A DNA stretch of 64,000 bases from Sva-07 sp963698565 (GTDB lineage: Bacteria; Actinomycetota; Acidimicrobiia; Acidimicrobiales; Ilumatobacteraceae): assembly GCA_963698565.1 (NCBI GenBank), contig CAVORH010000049.1, positions 1-64,000 of the forward strand, in the 5' to 3' direction. A program made the position numbers and the translations under genes. How positions within the stretch are numbered: position 1 is the first letter of the stretch; each line of letters starts with the position of its first letter. Below are positions 62,138-64,000 of this stretch, one piece after another. The notes under the pieces are model-generated. The model did not search any database, was not told the origin of the DNA, and was given only the letters and a program-made list of their open reading frames with translations.

Positions 62138-62740
62138 GTGAAACGTGGGACCACGATCCGTCACCTGGTGGAGATGGCTGAGGTCGCCACCGAGCAGTTG
62201 CGGTTGGGTCGGACTCCAATTGGTTGGCCACTCACCGAGATGTGGGTCGCTGGCGCACTGCTCGAGTCCTCCGACGAGATCGACCACGGCACGGTCGTGT
62301 TGATGATCGATCTTCCTCCCGACGAACTCCCCTGGCTCGCAGCCCATCCAACCGCCGAGTGGGTCGGCGAACAGCTCCGCCTCGGCAAGCGACCGATGCT
62401 GTGGTCCTACCGTCCCGCGGCATGGCCGGCATGGACGTACCGCGACCAGCGCGTCGCCCGATTCTGGTCCGCGTCGAACGGCATCGAGAGTGGCCTCATC
62501 GACGAACTGCGATCAGGAGTGGTCTCCGGTTTGGTCGAGCCCGACCGAGCCGAACTCGTCGAACAGGTCGGCGTTGAACTCGAAGTCTCCAAGGCGCACC
62601 TGCGATCCATCCTCGCCCAGTACTGGGACCACGACTGGCGGCGAAACAACCGCAGCCACACCAGCCCCGAAGATCAGCTCTGGCGCGCCGCCACCGCCGT
62701 GACCGAACTCGAGGACGCACTCACCGAGTTCGGCCGCTGA
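62138..62740 (+). CDS. DUF7711-like protein
   Basis: The 200-residue protein starts at GTG 62138 (VKRGTTIRHLVEMAEVATEQ) and looks like an actinobacterial family I recall as DUF7711; the assignment is from memory. It has a middle segment ELPWLAAHPTAEWVGEQLRL followed by a Trp-rich RPAAWPAWTYRDQ, a charged helical C-terminus, no membrane helix and no catalytic motif. An open extension upstream to 61868 is unlikely to be coding because it crosses the tRNA remnant. Confidence 0.65.
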   Translation: MKRGTTIRHLVEMAEVATEQLRLGRTPIGWPLTEMWVAGALLESSDEIDHGTVVLMIDLPPDELPWLAAHPTAEWVGEQLRLGKRPMLWSYRPAAWPAWTYRDQRVARFWSASNGIESGLIDELRSGVVSGLVEPDRAELVEQVGVELEVSKAHLRSILAQYWDHDWRRNNRSHTSPEDQLWRAATAVTELEDALTEFGR

Positions 62741-62879
62741 CGGGCCGGCACCACTTCGAGTCGTCGGAGCTCGGACCGATCGCCCACCGGGTCCCGAGCG
62801 CTGCACTTGGATTGATATGCCGGTCAAAGTGCGGCGCCGCACTTGGGCCTGATTGATGATGGAAGGGCGTTGCGGCGGT

Positions 62880-63079
62880 TGTCGTAGCGTTCAGACGCCG
62901 GTCGGCATGGCTCGACTAGGGCCTGTCACCTTTCGGGTTGACCTGCACTACGAATGGTCTCCCGACCGGTGTTCTGACCCGAGGTGTGGCTCGAAAGAGG
63001 CGCGAGCCCGACAACCACGAATCAGGAGTGCCTGCCTCGGTCCCCACCACCGAGAGGAAGGCATCTTCAGAATGACGTG
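62880..63079 (+). mobile_element. IS110 left noncoding region (possible bridge-RNA locus)
   Basis: The 200 bases before the IS110 transposase start hold two clear hairpins (GGCTCG/CGAGCC at 62988-63008 and CTCGGT/ACCGAG at 63036-63054) and no open frame of its own. In IS110-family elements the noncoding left end encodes the bridge RNA that guides target and donor recognition. Whether this copy still makes one is unknown; the exact left end is not defined. Confidence 0.35.
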
Positions 63080-64000
63080 ATGATCGGCATCGATCCGCAC
63101 AAGGCGTCACACACCGCCGTCGTGATCGACGACGCCGAATCTGTGCTCGACGAACTACGCGTCCGAGCATGTTCGAAACAATCCGACCAACTGCGTACCT
63201 CGGCGGCACCGTTCCCGGATGGGTGTGGGCGATCGAGTCCCCGCGGTCTCGGCTATCTGCTTGCTCGCAGCGGCTCGTCGCCGCCGGTGAGATCGTTGTC
63301 GATGTCCCACCCGGTGTTGTCGACGCGCACCCGCCTGTTGGGTTCGGGCAAGGGGCAGAAGAACGACCCGAACGACGCCCGCTCCGTGGCGATCGCCGCG
63401 CTCCGCAACGAGGCGCTCGGCCGAGTGGTGCTCGACGATCACGCCCGCGCTGAAGTTGTTGGTGAAACGGCATCGTGATCTGGGCCGCCTCGAACAAGTC
63501 GGCCTGTCGCCTGCATGCGTTGTTGATGGAACTCGAGCCTGGCGGGATGGCCAAAGAAATGACCGTGACCAGGGCAAACGAGATCCTCGATCGGATCGAA
63601 CCCGCGACACGAGATGGCAGAGCATCGCCTCGCGGTCGCCCGCGAAACCCTCGCCGACATCGTCCACTACGAGACACAGATGAAGGCGTCGATGAAACGA
63701 CTCCGCACCGCGGTCGCGGCATCGAGGACTGTCGCTGGTCGACATCCGCGGTGTCGGTGTCGTGGTCGCCGCGATGATCATCGGCCACACCGGTGACATC
63801 GCACGGTTCGCGTCCGCCGCGCGCTTCGCGAGCTACAACGCGACCGCACCGATCGAGGCGTCGTCGGGTGAGAACAAACGGCACCGACTGAACCAGCACG
63901 GCAACCGACAGCTCAACTGGGCCATCCACGTCGCCGCTGTCACACAGCTCCGCCAGCCGTGCGCCGGGCGCGAGCTACGACGCACCGCAAACGCGCCGAG
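63080..64000 (+). pseudogene. IS110-family transposase (DEDD), frameshifted, 3' end outside window
   Basis: ATG 63080 opens with MIGIDPHKASHTAVVIDDAE, the DEDD RuvC-like start of IS110 recombinases. Later fragments in three frames include KGQKNDPNDARSVAIAALRN, LVKRHRDLGRLEQ, MAEHRLAVARETLADIVHYE and the transposase_20 tail LVDIRGVGVVVAAMIIGHTG, RFASYNATAPIEASSGENKR, HRLNQHGNRQLNWAIHVAAV. At least five single-base shifts separate them. The protein is not functional as read. The window ends before the 3' end, so the right end of the element is not seen. Confidence 0.8.

Overview
The window is GC-rich, uses many GTG starts and packs genes into short head-to-tail operons with 4-base ATGA/GTGA overlaps. 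The gene set (DivIVA-type protein, UPF0182, PAC2, DUF3263, LytR_C, HemQ, HrcA/CIRCE-controlled groEL, SARP/BTAD and LuxR-type regulators) points to an actinobacterium, and the mix resembles Acidimicrobiia (Ilumatobacter-like). That placement is inference from gene content only.

Layout. 1-4.2 kb: an accessory segment with a HEPN-motif protein, a frameshifted DUF4062-TPR gene, a PPP-type phosphatase and a frameshifted nucleotidyltransferase. It abuts the 3' end of an initiator tRNA-fMet gene, which has a clear promoter and terminator. 4.4-11 kb: a group 3b-type [NiFe] hydrogenase operon (beta, gamma, delta/small, alpha/large, maturation protease). It faces a convergent operon of hypC, an EamA permease and a DUF6390-like gene. 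11-21 kb: nitroreductase, an EamA permease, an ABC exporter plus alpha/beta hydrolase operon divergent from a NarL/LuxR two-component pair, a YgjV-type membrane protein, a TrpB2-type synthase and a coiled-coil protein. 21-37 kb: mostly housekeeping genes (UPF0182, DivIVA-like fusion, PDZ-Lon protease, HEAT protein, GNAT, PAC2, NUDIX, GlnD), a sigma/anti-sigma-like membrane fusion, a substrate-binding lipoprotein and HemQ. 37-48 kb: groEL with CIRCE, enoyl-CoA hydratase, a ThiS/MoaD-like protein, glycerate kinase, LytR_C and DUF3263 proteins, a Tat-exported DUF1501/DUF1800 pair, uridine kinase and a GH25-like lysozyme.

48.3-59.1 kb is a signalling cluster. It holds a Ser/Thr kinase-STAND-TPR protein coupled to an FHA-HTH regulator, an adenylate cyclase-STAND protein, a secreted metallopeptidase-like protein, and a SARP/BTAD-STAND regulator that crosses the membrane and ends in a BMP-type ligand-binding domain. 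59.2-64 kb holds a frameshifted small secreted protein, a NuoF-hemerythrin-like fusion, a tRNA-like remnant, a DUF7711-like gene and a decayed IS110-family transposase with a structured 5' leader.

Two non-coding themes stand out. Five copies of a 50-63 bp nested palindrome (arms GTTTGCG/CGCAAAC around a GGTTCGGGTGG-type inner arm) lie between genes from 12.7 to 40.3 kb. Two other very strong hairpins, at 5.5 and 11.1 kb, share GTTCYCGTGAAC arms. Apparent single-base frameshifts cluster in accessory genes at both ends, plus one at the start of the hydrogenase operon; they could be recent decay or residual sequencing error.
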